Assembly (NCBI GenBank): GCA_963732355.1
Contig: CAVSZD010000007.1
Location: forward strand, 62,001 to 126,000
Direction: 5' to 3'
Origin: JADKAV01 sp963732355
GTDB taxonomy: Bacteria > Actinomycetota > Actinomycetes > S36-B12 > UBA10799
Length of the DNA: 64,000 nt
Under the pieces are notes generated by a model. That model ran no database searches and was not told where the DNA came from. It saw nothing but the letters and a program-made list of their open reading frames with translations. Positions within the stretch are counted from its first letter, which is position 1; the number at the start of each line of letters is the position of its first letter. The position numbers and the translations under genes are program-made. This document shows, piece after piece, positions 51,292 through 60,383 of the stretch.

Positions 51292-51975
51292 CTAACCACC
51301 TGCAACATCCACCAGGGCCTGGAACAACCGGACGTCCCCGCCGTGCTCGGGGTGCCATTGGACGCCGAGGGTGAACTCCCCGGGCGCCTCGCACGCCTCG
51401 ATGGTCCCGTCGGCCGCCCGGCCAGTCACCGTGAGCCGGCCGGGATCTACGACCGCCTGGTGGTGCGAGGAGTTGACGATCATCTCGTCGCCGAGCAGGC
51501 GCTGGAGCAAGGAACCCGGCGTGAAGGTCGCCATGTGCTCCGTGAAACTCCCGAGCCGCACACGGTGGGCCAGGTCGGTCACCTCTGGCAGGTGCTGAGT
51601 AAGGTACCCGCCCTCCGCGACGGCCATGATTTGCAGGCCCCGACAGACCCCGAGAATGGGTGTGCCCGCCGCCCGCGCCTGCCTGTAAAGCGCTACCTCG
51701 AACTCGTCACGCAGATGCCGCGGGGTGTCGTTCTCCGGATGGGGGTCCTGGCCGTACATGGTCGCGGAGATATCCGGACCGCCGGTGAGAACAAGGGCAT
51801 CGATCCGCGAGACCAGCGCGGCCGCGGCGTCCTCCTGCGGTGGCAGCAGCACTGGGATGCCGCCCGAGCGGATGACCGCCTCCGGATACCAACTGTGCAG
51901 CAACGTGGCGTCGGTGTGCCAGGCCGCCCACTGCGCTGGTTCGGTGTACGCGGTCAGGCCGATCACAGGTCGCAT
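51292..51975 (-). CDS. Gamma-glutamyl amide hydrolase (PuuD-like, peptidase C26)
   Basis: A 227-residue class-I glutamine-amidotransferase-fold hydrolase. Nucleophile cysteine in LGVCRGLQIM, His-containing GVQWHPEHGG and the loop VLTGGPDI. PuuD releases GABA from gamma-glutamyl-GABA; here it would free the acid produced by the neighbouring GlnA-like and aldehyde dehydrogenase enzymes. The ATG at 51975 follows GGAGG; the frame further upstream crosses the leuA leader. It converges with the SDR gene and diverges from leuA. Confidence 0.9.
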   Translation of the reverse strand: MRPVIGLTAYTEPAQWAAWHTDATLLHSWYPEAVIRSGGIPVLLPPQEDAAAALVSRIDALVLTGGPDISATMYGQDPHPENDTPRHLRDEFEVALYRQARAAGTPILGVCRGLQIMAVAEGGYLTQHLPEVTDLAHRVRLGSFTEHMATFTPGSLLQRLLGDEMIVNSSHHQAVVDPGRLTVTGRAADGTIEACEAPGEFTLGVQWHPEHGGDVRLFQALVDVAGG

Positions 51976-52039
51976 GGTGTCCTCCGCGGTCCATTGTCGC
52001 TGATCGGGGCGCCGCATCCATCCGTGGTAGCCTTCGAAG

Positions 52040-52081
52040 GTGTTGCGCGGGCTGCTGCTTAGCTGCCGCGGCGAGGCCTGA
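52040..52081 (+). CDS. leuA leader peptide (13 aa, Leu-rich)
   Basis: GTG at 52040 to TGA ending at 52081 encodes MLRGLLLSCRGEA, with four leucine codons (TTG, CTG, CTG, CTT), three of them consecutive. It lies 69 bases before leuA on the same strand. There is no Shine-Dalgarno sequence, but TAGCCT (52028-52033) lies 6 bases before the GTG, as in leaderless actinobacterial transcripts. Leucine-rich leader peptides before leuA are known in actinobacteria. Confidence 0.68.
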   Translation: MLRGLLLSCRGEA

Positions 52082-52102
52082 TCACCGGCCACCTCGTCGC
52101 GG
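52066..52102 (+). promoter_or_regulatory. Hairpin in the leuA leader
   Basis: CCGCGGCGAGG (52066-52076) pairs with CCTCGTCGCGG (52092-52102), one GU pair. The first arm lies in the last codons of the leader peptide. CCGGC (52085-52089) could instead pair with GCCGG (52114-52118), giving an alternative fold. No T-tract follows, so control may act on translation or through a non-classical attenuator. Confidence 0.5.
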
Positions 52103-52150
52103 AGCGTGGGCGTGCCGGTTGCCCCAATCCGACCGCAACCAGGAGCCACA

Positions 52151-53860
52151 ATGAACGAACAACAACCCTCCCCCATGGCGTTCCAGCGCTATCGCCCCTT
52201 CACACCCCTCGAACTGCCTGACCGCACCTGGCCTGACAAAGTCATCACCCGGGCCCCTCGCTGGTGTGCAGTCGACCTGCGCGACGGTAACCAGGCCTTG
52301 ATCGACCCGATGAGTCCCGCCCGCAAGTTGCGCATGTTCGAACTGCTGGTTCGCATGGGCTACAAGGAGATCGAGGTGGGCTTCCCGTCGGCCTCGCAGA
52401 CGGACTTCGACTTCGTGCGACAGCTGATCGAGGAGGACCGCATCCCCGACGACGTGGTCATCCAGGTCCTGACCCAGGCGCGCGACCATCTGATCGAGCG
52501 CACCTACGAGTCGATCCGAGGTGCCAAACAGGCCATCGTTCACCTGTACAACTCGACCTCCACGCTGCAACGCCGGGTGGTCTTCGGCCTGGACCGCGAC
52601 GGCATCAAGGACATCGCGGTCCATGGTGCCCAACTGTGCCTGAAGTACGCCGACACCGTGCCCGAGACCGAGGTGTACTTCGAGTACTCCCCGGAGTCCT
52701 ACACCGGCACCGAGCTCGACTTCGCGGTGGAGGTGTGCGACGCCGTCAACGACGTGTGGCAGCCCACCCCCGATCGCAAGGTGATCATCAACCTGCCCGC
52801 CACCGTCGAGATGGCCACCCCCAACGTGTACGCGGACTCCATCGAATGGATGCACCGCAACCTGGCCCACCGCGACTCGATCGTGCTGAGCCTGCACCCG
52901 CACAACGACCGCGGCACGGCTGTTGCCGCCGCCGAACTCGGCTACATGGCCGGCGCCGACCGCATTGAGGGGTGCCTGTTCGGCAACGGTGAGCGGACCG
53001 GGAACGTCTGCCTGGTCACGCTGGGGATGAACCTCTTCAGCCAGGGCATCGACCCGCAGATCGACTTCCGCAACATTGATGAGATCCGGCGCACGGTCGA
53101 GTACTGCAACCAGTTGCCGGTGCACGAGCGCCACCCCTATGGCGGGGACCTCGTCTTCACCGCTTTCTCCGGATCCCATCAGGACGCGATCAACAAGGGC
53201 CTTAAGGCTCTGGACGCCCAAGCGGCCGCGGACGGTATGGACGTACACGACGTGACGTGGGAGGTCCCGTACCTGCCCATCGACCCACAGGACGTGGGCC
53301 GCACGTACGAGGCTGTGATCCGCGTTAACTCCCAGTCCGGCAAGGGCGGCGTGGCCTACATCATGCGCACCGAGCACAAACTGGAACTGCCCCGCCGCCT
53401 ACAGATCGAGTTCTCCGGAGTCATTCAGCACCACACCGAGGACGAGGGCGGCGAGGTGACCGGCATGCAGATGTGGGACATCTTCACCGACGAGTACCTG
53501 CCCAATCCCCAGGCGCCCTGGGGTCGTTTCGCCCTGGTCAAGCATGAACTTGTGAGCGAGGTTGACGGCGACACGGTCGTGAAGGCCACGATCTTGGACA
53601 ACGGACAGTCGGTGGAACTCACCGGCCATGGCAACGGTCCGATCGCCGCCTTCTGCGCCGCGCTGCACGACCACGCCGACGTCCGGGTGCTGGACTACCA
53701 CGAGCACGCGCTGGCATCCGGCGGAGACGCGAAAGCGGCTGCCTACCTCGAGTGCGCAGTGGACGGCAAGGTCCTGTGGGGTGTGGGCATCCACTCCTCC
53801 ATCGTCACCTCGTCGATGAAAGCGGTGGTCAGTGCCATCAACCGGGCACACCGCGACTGA
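52151..53860 (+). CDS. leuA: 2-isopropylmalate synthase
   Basis: First enzyme of the leucine branch, acetyl-CoA plus 2-ketoisovalerate; 569 residues, the long actinobacterial type. CAVDLRDGNQALIDPMS, VGFPSASQTDFDF, LSLHPHNDRGTAVAAAE, GCLFGNGERTGNVCLVTLG, and a C-terminal leucine-binding regulatory domain (NGPIAAFCAALH). ATG at 52151 with AGGAG 5 bases upstream. Preceded by a leucine-rich leader peptide. Feedback inhibition by leucine is expected from the regulatory domain. Confidence 0.97.
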   Translation: MNEQQPSPMAFQRYRPFTPLELPDRTWPDKVITRAPRWCAVDLRDGNQALIDPMSPARKLRMFELLVRMGYKEIEVGFPSASQTDFDFVRQLIEEDRIPDDVVIQVLTQARDHLIERTYESIRGAKQAIVHLYNSTSTLQRRVVFGLDRDGIKDIAVHGAQLCLKYADTVPETEVYFEYSPESYTGTELDFAVEVCDAVNDVWQPTPDRKVIINLPATVEMATPNVYADSIEWMHRNLAHRDSIVLSLHPHNDRGTAVAAAELGYMAGADRIEGCLFGNGERTGNVCLVTLGMNLFSQGIDPQIDFRNIDEIRRTVEYCNQLPVHERHPYGGDLVFTAFSGSHQDAINKGLKALDAQAAADGMDVHDVTWEVPYLPIDPQDVGRTYEAVIRVNSQSGKGGVAYIMRTEHKLELPRRLQIEFSGVIQHHTEDEGGEVTGMQMWDIFTDEYLPNPQAPWGRFALVKHELVSEVDGDTVVKATILDNGQSVELTGHGNGPIAAFCAALHDHADVRVLDYHEHALASGGDAKAAAYLECAVDGKVLWGVGIHSSIVTSSMKAVVSAINRAHRD

Positions 53861-53909
53861 GACCGGTGCGTCGGAGGCTCTTGTCGGGGGTCGGGCGTAC
53901 CCTCTAGGA

Positions 53910-55493
53910 GTGAAGCGGATTCTTCTGGCCTTGGGGCTCAGTCTCAGCCTCGCGGCCGGACCGGTGGCCGCGCAGCCCGTCGATGTGTCCGTTGCAGACG
54001 TACCCGAGATCGGTGCCCCGCAGTGGACAGAGCCTGCCGCATCGGTGAACGTTGACCCGGAGAAGATCGTCGAGCGGGCCGTGGACCAAGTCCCAGCGGC
54101 CGACGACCTGACCGTCGTCTACGCCGTGCAGGACGGCGACGACTTGGAAATCCGAACCGAATCCGTGCCCGGCCCGACCGCAGCCGAGAACGTGATCACA
54201 CAGGTCCAGGACCGGCCAGACGTGCTGGCCGTCGAGATTGACGCACCTCGGCAACTGACCTCCCTGCCGGCTCAGCTGAGTGCCGCGGACCCGGGGCGCG
54301 ACGAGCAGTGGGCCCTGGATCGACTGCAGGCGGAATCCGCCTGGGCGTCTTCGACTGGCGAAGGGGTCACAGTCGCGGTGATCGACAGTGGCGTGGCACC
54401 ACACCCGGACTTGGCGGGCCTGTTCGTGCCTGGCCGCGATTTCGTTGAGGGCAGCGACGGTCGCAGGGATCCCAATGGTCACGGAACCCACGTGGCCGGG
54501 ATCATCGCGATGACCGCGAACAACAACCTGGGAGGGGCAGGCCTTGCCCCCAGCGTTTCCCTCATGCCGATCGTGGTCGCCGACGCGGCAGGGGCCGTGC
54601 GGGCTTCCGATTCGGCCCGCGGGATCGTGTGGGCCGTGGATCACGGCGCCGACGTGCTGAACATGAGTTACTCCGGCGGCGCAAGCTCGGTCGAGCAGAA
54701 AGCCATCCAGTACGCCCAGTCCAAAGGGGTCGTCCCGGTGGCAGCTGCGGGCAACTCCTACCTGGACTCTGGTGGCGCGGTCTACAACCCGGTCCAGTTC
54801 CCGGCAGGTTTCCCCGGCGTCGTCGGAGTGGGTGCCGTGACGCGGTCGTTGGACCGTTCCTCGTTCTCAGAGGTCGGCAAACAGGTCGACGTGGTGGCAC
54901 CCGGTGGCCAGGGGCAATGGAACTCCCCCAGCGGGATCTTCAGCACCTACAAGGGATCCGGCTACGTGAGAATGCCGGGCACATCCATGGCCGCTCCCTA
55001 CGCGTCGGCCGCCACCGCACTGATCATCGCCCGTGCGCGTTTCCTGGGCCTACAGGTTGCCGCCACTGACGTATTGCTGGGCTCGACCACCGACCTCGGG
55101 GCCCCGGGTCGCGATGACCAGTTCGGCTACGGCCTGATCAACCCGCTGCGCGCCATGGATCTGCTGACAGCCGTCCAGGCCGGGGCCGCGTTACCGAAGG
55201 TCAAGACCTCGGAGGTGGCCACCCGTGTGGTCAAGCCGGTGCGCGCCCGGGTCAGCCCCGGCAAACTGCGCTTCCGGATTCCCGCCGCCGGTCGTTTCGT
55301 CGTGTCCTGGCAGCGCTACGGCAACGGCGACTGGTCCGAACCCAACCGGCTCAAGGGCACCAGCCTGGGCAGGACCTGGTACGTCCTGAGCACCTACGAG
55401 AGTATGAAAGTGCGCATCCTGGCTGTCCGAAAAGGGGCAAGTGCCAACGATCCGATCTGGGTCTCACCGCCAGTTCGCACCCGTGCCGGATAA
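53910..55493 (+). CDS. Secreted subtilisin-like serine protease (S8)
   Basis: A 527-residue exported protease. Signal peptide at residues 1-22 (MKRILLALGLSLSLAAGPVA, cleavage near AA-QP), an inhibitor-like propeptide (about 25-120), then the catalytic domain with Asp in VAVIDSGVAPHPDL, His in NGHGTHVAG and Ser in GTSMAAPYAS. The C-terminal 90 residues are a basic extra domain; no membrane anchor is seen, so it is unlike mycosins. The GTG at 53910 follows AGGA closely, and TACCCT upstream may be a -10. Substrate unknown. Confidence 0.9.
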   Translation: MKRILLALGLSLSLAAGPVAAQPVDVSVADVPEIGAPQWTEPAASVNVDPEKIVERAVDQVPAADDLTVVYAVQDGDDLEIRTESVPGPTAAENVITQVQDRPDVLAVEIDAPRQLTSLPAQLSAADPGRDEQWALDRLQAESAWASSTGEGVTVAVIDSGVAPHPDLAGLFVPGRDFVEGSDGRRDPNGHGTHVAGIIAMTANNNLGGAGLAPSVSLMPIVVADAAGAVRASDSARGIVWAVDHGADVLNMSYSGGASSVEQKAIQYAQSKGVVPVAAAGNSYLDSGGAVYNPVQFPAGFPGVVGVGAVTRSLDRSSFSEVGKQVDVVAPGGQGQWNSPSGIFSTYKGSGYVRMPGTSMAAPYASAATALIIARARFLGLQVAATDVLLGSTTDLGAPGRDDQFGYGLINPLRAMDLLTAVQAGAALPKVKTSEVATRVVKPVRARVSPGKLRFRIPAAGRFVVSWQRYGNGDWSEPNRLKGTSLGRTWYVLSTYESMKVRILAVRKGASANDPIWVSPPVRTRAG

Positions 55494-55502
55494 CCTCGGC
55501 CC

Positions 55503-55667
55503 ATGGGAACCTTCGATGGCCGCGGTCTTGCTGTTGGGATCGCGGGCGGTGTGGCCGTCGGGCTGATCGTCTGGTTCGTCACCGGCAGTTCTCTGTGGAT
55601 CGGGCTGCTGGCTGCCATTGGAGCGGTGATCGGGATGAACGCAGGGTTCGGCAACTCCGACGACTAG
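55503..55667 (+). CDS. Small glycine-rich membrane protein, 54 aa
   Basis: ATG at 55503 to TAG at 55667. Two hydrophobic stretches (GIAGGVAVGLIVWFVTG and LWIGLLAAIGAVIGMN) make a probable helical hairpin; the start MGTFDGRGLAV and the end FGNSDD are polar. No Shine-Dalgarno sequence, but GATAAC (55489-55494) 8 bases before the ATG would suit a leaderless transcript. It begins 9 bases after the protease stop. I do not recognise the family. Confidence 0.6.
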   Translation: MGTFDGRGLAVGIAGGVAVGLIVWFVTGSSLWIGLLAAIGAVIGMNAGFGNSDD

Positions 55668-55712
55668 CAGGAGCGTTGGCGCACGTGCACACATGCAGCC
55701 AGGATTGACGTC

Positions 55713-56492
55713 ATGACAACCGTCTTCATCACCGGATCCACTGATGGGATCGGCCTGCGCACAGCCGAAGTACTGCGTGCGCGTGGTTGTGACGTCATCG
55801 TCCACGGCCGGGATCCGGCAAAGGTGGATGCCGCCCGGAACCAGGTCGGCGCGGTGGGCGGCCTAGTCGCCGATCTCGGCGACCTGTCGCAGGTCGAACG
55901 CCTGGCAGACGAGGCCAGCGAGTTTCGTCCCGACGTACTGATCAACAACGCCGGGATCTACTCGCGCGAGAAGATCAATACGGTTTCGGGTGAGTCGACC
56001 TGGGTGGTCAATCACCTCGCGCCCAGCCTGTTGGCTGACGCCCTCATCCCGCAGATGCCCGACGGCGGTCGGGTCATCTACGTTTCATCCATCGCCCATG
56101 GCAACGCATCGCTGGACCTTGAGGATCCCGAGTTCGAGCACCGTCCCTACGATCACTACGGCGCGTACGCCCAGAGCAAACTCGCCAACCTGCTGATGGC
56201 CACCGAGACCGCGCGCCGCCTGGGCGCGGATGCCAATGTAAGCGTCAACGCCCTGCACCCAGGAGTGGTCGGTACGAAGTTGCTGACCGAAGGCTTCCAG
56301 ATCCCCGGCCGGGACGACCTGGATTCCGGCAGCCGGACCTCCGTGTGGCTGGCCCTGGATGCCGATCCGCAGTTGACGGGCCGCTTCTTCATGCGCTGCA
56401 AGGAAGTCACTCCCCGCGGTCCCGGGACGGACGCTGCAATGGCGTCCGCGCTCTACGAATACACCTTGGCGACCCTGGAAGAGCGCATCTGA
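55713..56492 (+). CDS. Short-chain dehydrogenase/reductase
   Basis: A 259-residue SDR of the retinol-dehydrogenase-like subgroup: TGSTDGIGLRTAEVL, NNAGIYS, YVSSIAHG and the catalytic YGAYAQSKLANLL, then LHPGVVGTKL. Substrate unknown. The ATG at 55713 (ATGACAACC) is in a 45-base gap after the small membrane gene. Its TGA directly abuts the TCA of the convergent glutamate decarboxylase stop, making the palindrome TGATCA. Confidence 0.9.
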   Translation: MTTVFITGSTDGIGLRTAEVLRARGCDVIVHGRDPAKVDAARNQVGAVGGLVADLGDLSQVERLADEASEFRPDVLINNAGIYSREKINTVSGESTWVVNHLAPSLLADALIPQMPDGGRVIYVSSIAHGNASLDLEDPEFEHRPYDHYGAYAQSKLANLLMATETARRLGADANVSVNALHPGVVGTKLLTEGFQIPGRDDLDSGSRTSVWLALDADPQLTGRFFMRCKEVTPRGPGTDAAMASALYEYTLATLEERI

Positions 56493-57881
56493 TCAGTGCG
56501 CGAACGAGGCCTTGTGGTCCGGGTCGTGCGGAATCGGGCCATCGAGATTCTCGAAGTAGTCGACCGCGTGACGCAGATCCGCCAGCAGCAGGTCGGCCAG
56601 ATCCCTTCCGAAACCGTTGCGCACGACGATGCGCAGTCCGGCCAGATCCTCTGCGTTGGGCGGCATCGTGTACGCGGGCACCTGCCAGCCGCGCTCTCGC
56701 AGTTTCGCTGAGACGTCGAACACGCTGTAGTTCTTCCTGTCGGCCTTGAGCGTGAACAGGAACACCGGCAGGTGTGATCCGTCACTGAGCAATTCGAACG
56801 GGCCCATCGCGGCAATCTCCGAAGACATGTGCATCGCCACTTTCCGGCATGCCTGCTGGATCTGCTGGTAGCCGTCGAAGCCGAGCTGCAGGAACCGGTA
56901 GTACTGCAACACGATTTGGCTTCCCGGTCGCGAGAAGTTCAGCGTGAAAGTGGGCATGTCCCCACCCAGGTAGTTCACGTGGAACACCAGGTCGTCGGGC
57001 ACGCAGCTGTGGTCGCGCCACACGACCCATCCCACGCCCGGGTACACCAGCCCGTACTTGTGCCCCGATGAGTTGATTGAGTGCACCCGCGGAAGCCGGA
57101 AGTCCCACTCCAGGTCGGTGTCGGTGAAGGGGGCGACGAAGCCGCCGGAGGCAGCGTCGACGTGGACAGGGATGTCCCAGCCCTTCTCCTGCTGCACCTT
57201 GTCCAACGCCTCGCAGATCTCTTTGACGGGCTCGTAGGTGCCGTCGAAGGTCGAGCCCAGGATCGCCACGACCCCGATGGTGTTCTCGTCGACCAGGTCC
57301 ACCGCGCGCTCGGGCGTCAGGTAGAGCTGTTCGCGACTCAGGGGCGCGTAGCGCGGCTCGACATCCCAATAGCGACAGAACTTCTCCCAGACGACTTGGA
57401 CGTTCTGACCCATGACCAGGTTCGGCTTCTCGGCCTTGCCCGCGGCCCGCTGCTTGTGCTGGTAACGCCGCTTGAGGGCCATACCCGCAAGCATGACGGC
57501 CTCACTCGATCCGATCGTGGAGGTGCCGATCGCCTTGCTTCCCTCGGGGGAGTTCCAGAGGTTGGCGATGATACTCACGCAACGGGCCTCGATCGCCGCC
57601 GTCTGCGGGTACTCGTCCTTGTCGATCATGTTCTTGTCGTACGTCTCGGCGAACAGACGATCCGCGTAGTCGTCCATGTAAGTGGTTACGAACGTCGCGA
57701 GGTTCTGGCGGGCGTTGCCGTCCAGCATTAGTTCATCGTGGATCAACTGATAGGCGACATCGGGGCGGCGACCCATTGCCTCCAGCGCGCTCGCACCTAC
57801 CGCTGACTCTTCTCCGTACCGGGCGAACATAGGCGTCAGGTAGAGCTTCTCGATCTGTTCGATGTCTTCTTCGTGCAGCAT
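56493..57881 (-). CDS. gadB: Glutamate decarboxylase
   Basis: PLP group II decarboxylase converting glutamate to GABA and consuming a proton; 462 residues. IGTSTIGSSEAVMLAGMALK, VHVDAASGGFVAPF and the PLP lysine in INSSGHKYGLVYPG are diagnostic for GadA/GadB. No gadC antiporter is visible nearby. ATG at 57881, with a GTG at 57884 as alternative; AGAGG lies upstream. GABA could feed the gamma-glutamyl/GABA cluster some 5 kb away; this link is inference. Confidence 0.93.
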   Translation of the reverse strand: MLHEEDIEQIEKLYLTPMFARYGEESAVGASALEAMGRRPDVAYQLIHDELMLDGNARQNLATFVTTYMDDYADRLFAETYDKNMIDKDEYPQTAAIEARCVSIIANLWNSPEGSKAIGTSTIGSSEAVMLAGMALKRRYQHKQRAAGKAEKPNLVMGQNVQVVWEKFCRYWDVEPRYAPLSREQLYLTPERAVDLVDENTIGVVAILGSTFDGTYEPVKEICEALDKVQQEKGWDIPVHVDAASGGFVAPFTDTDLEWDFRLPRVHSINSSGHKYGLVYPGVGWVVWRDHSCVPDDLVFHVNYLGGDMPTFTLNFSRPGSQIVLQYYRFLQLGFDGYQQIQQACRKVAMHMSSEIAAMGPFELLSDGSHLPVFLFTLKADRKNYSVFDVSAKLRERGWQVPAYTMPPNAEDLAGLRIVVRNGFGRDLADLLLADLRHAVDYFENLDGPIPHDPDHKASFAH

Positions 57882-57953
57882 CACAGGGTCCTCTCGCGTT
57901 TACGCCAGCCTAGAACCGCGTACCCGCCAAGCGCTCCCCTGCGGTGGGGGAGT

Positions 57954-59540
57954 TCAGACCAGATCGACGGCGGCGCCGGCCTGTGCACCGATCTGCGCAG
58001 CGATCGCGTCGACGGTGTCCAGATCGACGGCACTGTCCACAGTCAGCGCGATGAGCGCCAGCCCACGTGTGGCATCCCGGCACACCTGCATGTTCGCTAT
58101 GTTGACACCGGCCGTGCCCAGGACCTGACCCACGACTCCGACAACTCCGGGCTTGTCCTCGTACCGGTAGACGAGCATGTGCTCGCTGATCGGCAGGTCG
58201 AGATCCAACCCGTCGACCTCGACGAGTTTCTCACTGTCGCGGGCCCCGAACACGGTTCCGGCCACGACCATGGCCTGGCCGTCGGCACACGCCATGCGCA
58301 CGCGAACCATCGATCGATGATCTGGGGAGTCACCCTCGGTCACCAGGGTCGTCACCACTGCTCGGTCCTTGGCCAGGACCGGCGCGTTCACGTAGGAGAC
58401 GGGATCGTCGACCAGCACCGAGAACATACCCTTGAGCACAGCCAGTTCAAGTACCCCCACATCCTGGGCGCTGATCTCACCGAGGGCTTCCACCGTGACT
58501 TGGGCCACGGCAGCCGGCGCCATCGAGGTGGCGATCCGGCCGAGGTGCTCGGCCAGTTCGATGAAGGGCCGGACGTCCTCGGCAATCACTCCACCCTTGA
58601 CGTTGACGGCATCGGGAACGAGCTCTCCTGCCAAGGCCTGTCGTACGGACTTGGCGACCGCCACCCCCGCCTTTTCCTGCGCCTCGTCGGTCGACGCCCC
58701 CAAGTGCGGGGTCGCGACAACGTTGTCCAGCCCGAACAGCGGTGAGTCGGTGCAAGGTTCTTTCGCGTAGACATCCACACCCGCGCCAGCGACTCGACCT
58801 TCGGCCAGGGCGGTGTACAGGGCCTGCTCATCCACGATCCCACCGCGGGCCGCATTGATGATGTGGACCGTTGGTTTCACCAGCTTGAGGGCTGCCTCAT
58901 CGATCAGCCCGACGGTCTCCTTGGTCTTGGGCAGGTGCACCGTGATGAAGTCCGACTGCTCCAGCAATTCCTCAAGCGGCATCAACGTCACGCCCAGTTG
59001 TGCCGCGCGGGAGGGTTGGACGAAGGGGTCGTAGGCGACAAGTCGCACGCCGAAGGCACTCAGCCGCTGGGCCACAAGAAGCCCGATCCGGCCCAAACCG
59101 ACAACCCCGACGGTCTTGTCTGCCAGCTCCACCCCGGAGTACTTGGATCGTTTCCACTCGCCTTGGCGCAACGCCGCGTGTGCCGGGGAGATGTTGCGGG
59201 CGCTGGCCAGCAGTAGCGCCACAGCCAACTCGGCCGCACTGACGATGTTGGAGGTAGGTGCGTTGACCACCATCACCCCCGCCTGGGTGGCCGCCTCGAC
59301 GTCCACGTTGTCCAGTCCCACACCTGCCCGAGCCACGACCTTGAGGCTCTTGGCCGCCTGCAGCGCCTCAGCATCGACCATCGTGGCCGAGCGCACGAGG
59401 ATCGCGTCCACATCGACGATGTCGCGAAGAAGCGCGGCGCGATCGGCGCCGTCGGTGTGCCGGACCTCGAAGTCGGGCCCGAGGGCCTCGATGGTGGCTG
59501 GCGACAGTTCTTCGGCGATCAGGACGATGGGTTTGGTCAC
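57954..59540 (-). CDS. serA: D-3-phosphoglycerate dehydrogenase
   Basis: First enzyme of serine synthesis; 528 residues, the long form with substrate domain, NAD domain, intervening ASB domain and C-terminal ACT domain, as in mycobacteria. NAD motif VVGLGRIGLLVAQRL, catalytic region NAARGGIVDEQAL and TPHLGASTDEAQ, ACT domain start EHMLVYRYEDKPGVVGVVG. GTG at 59540, weak ribosome-binding site. The ilvBNC-serA neighbourhood is common in actinobacteria. A serine effector site in the ACT domain is expected. Confidence 0.96.
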   Translation of the reverse strand: MTKPIVLIAEELSPATIEALGPDFEVRHTDGADRAALLRDIVDVDAILVRSATMVDAEALQAAKSLKVVARAGVGLDNVDVEAATQAGVMVVNAPTSNIVSAAELAVALLLASARNISPAHAALRQGEWKRSKYSGVELADKTVGVVGLGRIGLLVAQRLSAFGVRLVAYDPFVQPSRAAQLGVTLMPLEELLEQSDFITVHLPKTKETVGLIDEAALKLVKPTVHIINAARGGIVDEQALYTALAEGRVAGAGVDVYAKEPCTDSPLFGLDNVVATPHLGASTDEAQEKAGVAVAKSVRQALAGELVPDAVNVKGGVIAEDVRPFIELAEHLGRIATSMAPAAVAQVTVEALGEISAQDVGVLELAVLKGMFSVLVDDPVSYVNAPVLAKDRAVVTTLVTEGDSPDHRSMVRVRMACADGQAMVVAGTVFGARDSEKLVEVDGLDLDLPISEHMLVYRYEDKPGVVGVVGQVLGTAGVNIANMQVCRDATRGLALIALTVDSAVDLDTVDAIAAQIGAQAGAAVDLV

Positions 59541-59562
59541 CTATTGATGGTACGAAGTGGCT

Positions 59563-60351
59563 CTACGCCCGCCGGAGGTAGCCCGTGGCCACGGCTTCCG
59601 CACGCGCCCCGTAACCTCCGCCGAACATACGGTGGTGCACCAGCAGCGGCCACAACTGGTGCAGTGCCACGCGGTCCTGCCAACCCGCGGCGAGCGGAAA
59701 GGCCTGCTGATAAGCAGCCAGGATCACCTCGAGCAGCGGCGCCCCGAACAGTGCCAGCATCGCCAGATCGGTCTCCCGGTGTCCGACATGGCAGGCGGGG
59801 TCGACCAGACGCGGACGATCCGACCAGATCACGTTGCCGGACCACAGGTCCCCGTGCAGCAGGCTGGGGGCCTCCGCAGGCCCGGCCCATTCCGGCTCCT
59901 CGCCCAACACCTCGGCCAATTCCGAACACGCAGGAAGGTCGGGACCAAGAAGTGGTCCCAATCGAAGTTCGGCGTACATCTGTGGCCAAGAGTCGAAGGC
60001 CCCCGATGGCATGGGCAGCGATCCGATCCGTCCGTGATCCGGGCCCTGGCCGAACGGACCCGACTGCGCCGAGTGCAGAAGGGCCAACTGGCGGCCCAGG
60101 TCTTCGGCTGATTCCAGGCTGGCGTGAGTCTGCTCGACCCATTCCAGAACGAGCCACTGCTCATCGGCATGCACAACTTCCGGTATCAGCCCAGGGACCG
60201 CGGCACCCAACCGGCGCAACCCGTCAGCCTCCACCTCGAACATGTACGGGTCGGCCTTGGCCGGTGTCTTCGCGAAATACAGGTTCGCGCCGACCCGCAC
60301 CCGGAAAGCCCGGCAGATATCGCCTCCACTGAGTTCCACGGACTCCTGCAC
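59563..60351 (-). CDS. Fructosamine kinase family protein
   Basis: A 262-residue FN3K/APH-fold kinase: MQESVELSGGDICRAFRV at the N-terminus, FAKTPAKADPYMFEVEADGLRRL with a likely ATP-site lysine, the catalytic loop LLHGDLWSGNVIW and LVDPACHVGHRETDLAML. Family members phosphorylate fructosamines or ribulosamines to repair glycated proteins. GTG at 60351, the first available start after the TMEM175-like stop (60384). It precedes serA by 22 bases. Confidence 0.88.
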   Translation of the reverse strand: MQESVELSGGDICRAFRVRVGANLYFAKTPAKADPYMFEVEADGLRRLGAAVPGLIPEVVHADEQWLVLEWVEQTHASLESAEDLGRQLALLHSAQSGPFGQGPDHGRIGSLPMPSGAFDSWPQMYAELRLGPLLGPDLPACSELAEVLGEEPEWAGPAEAPSLLHGDLWSGNVIWSDRPRLVDPACHVGHRETDLAMLALFGAPLLEVILAAYQQAFPLAAGWQDRVALHQLWPLLVHHRMFGGGYGARAEAVATGYLRRA

Positions 60352-60383
60352 CGGCCCAAGGATCTGCTCGAGGTCGCGGCGGA

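Noticed and set aside
52082..53377. 431-codon minus-strand frame
   Set aside because: Antisense to leuA; Asp/His/Val-rich shadow composition.
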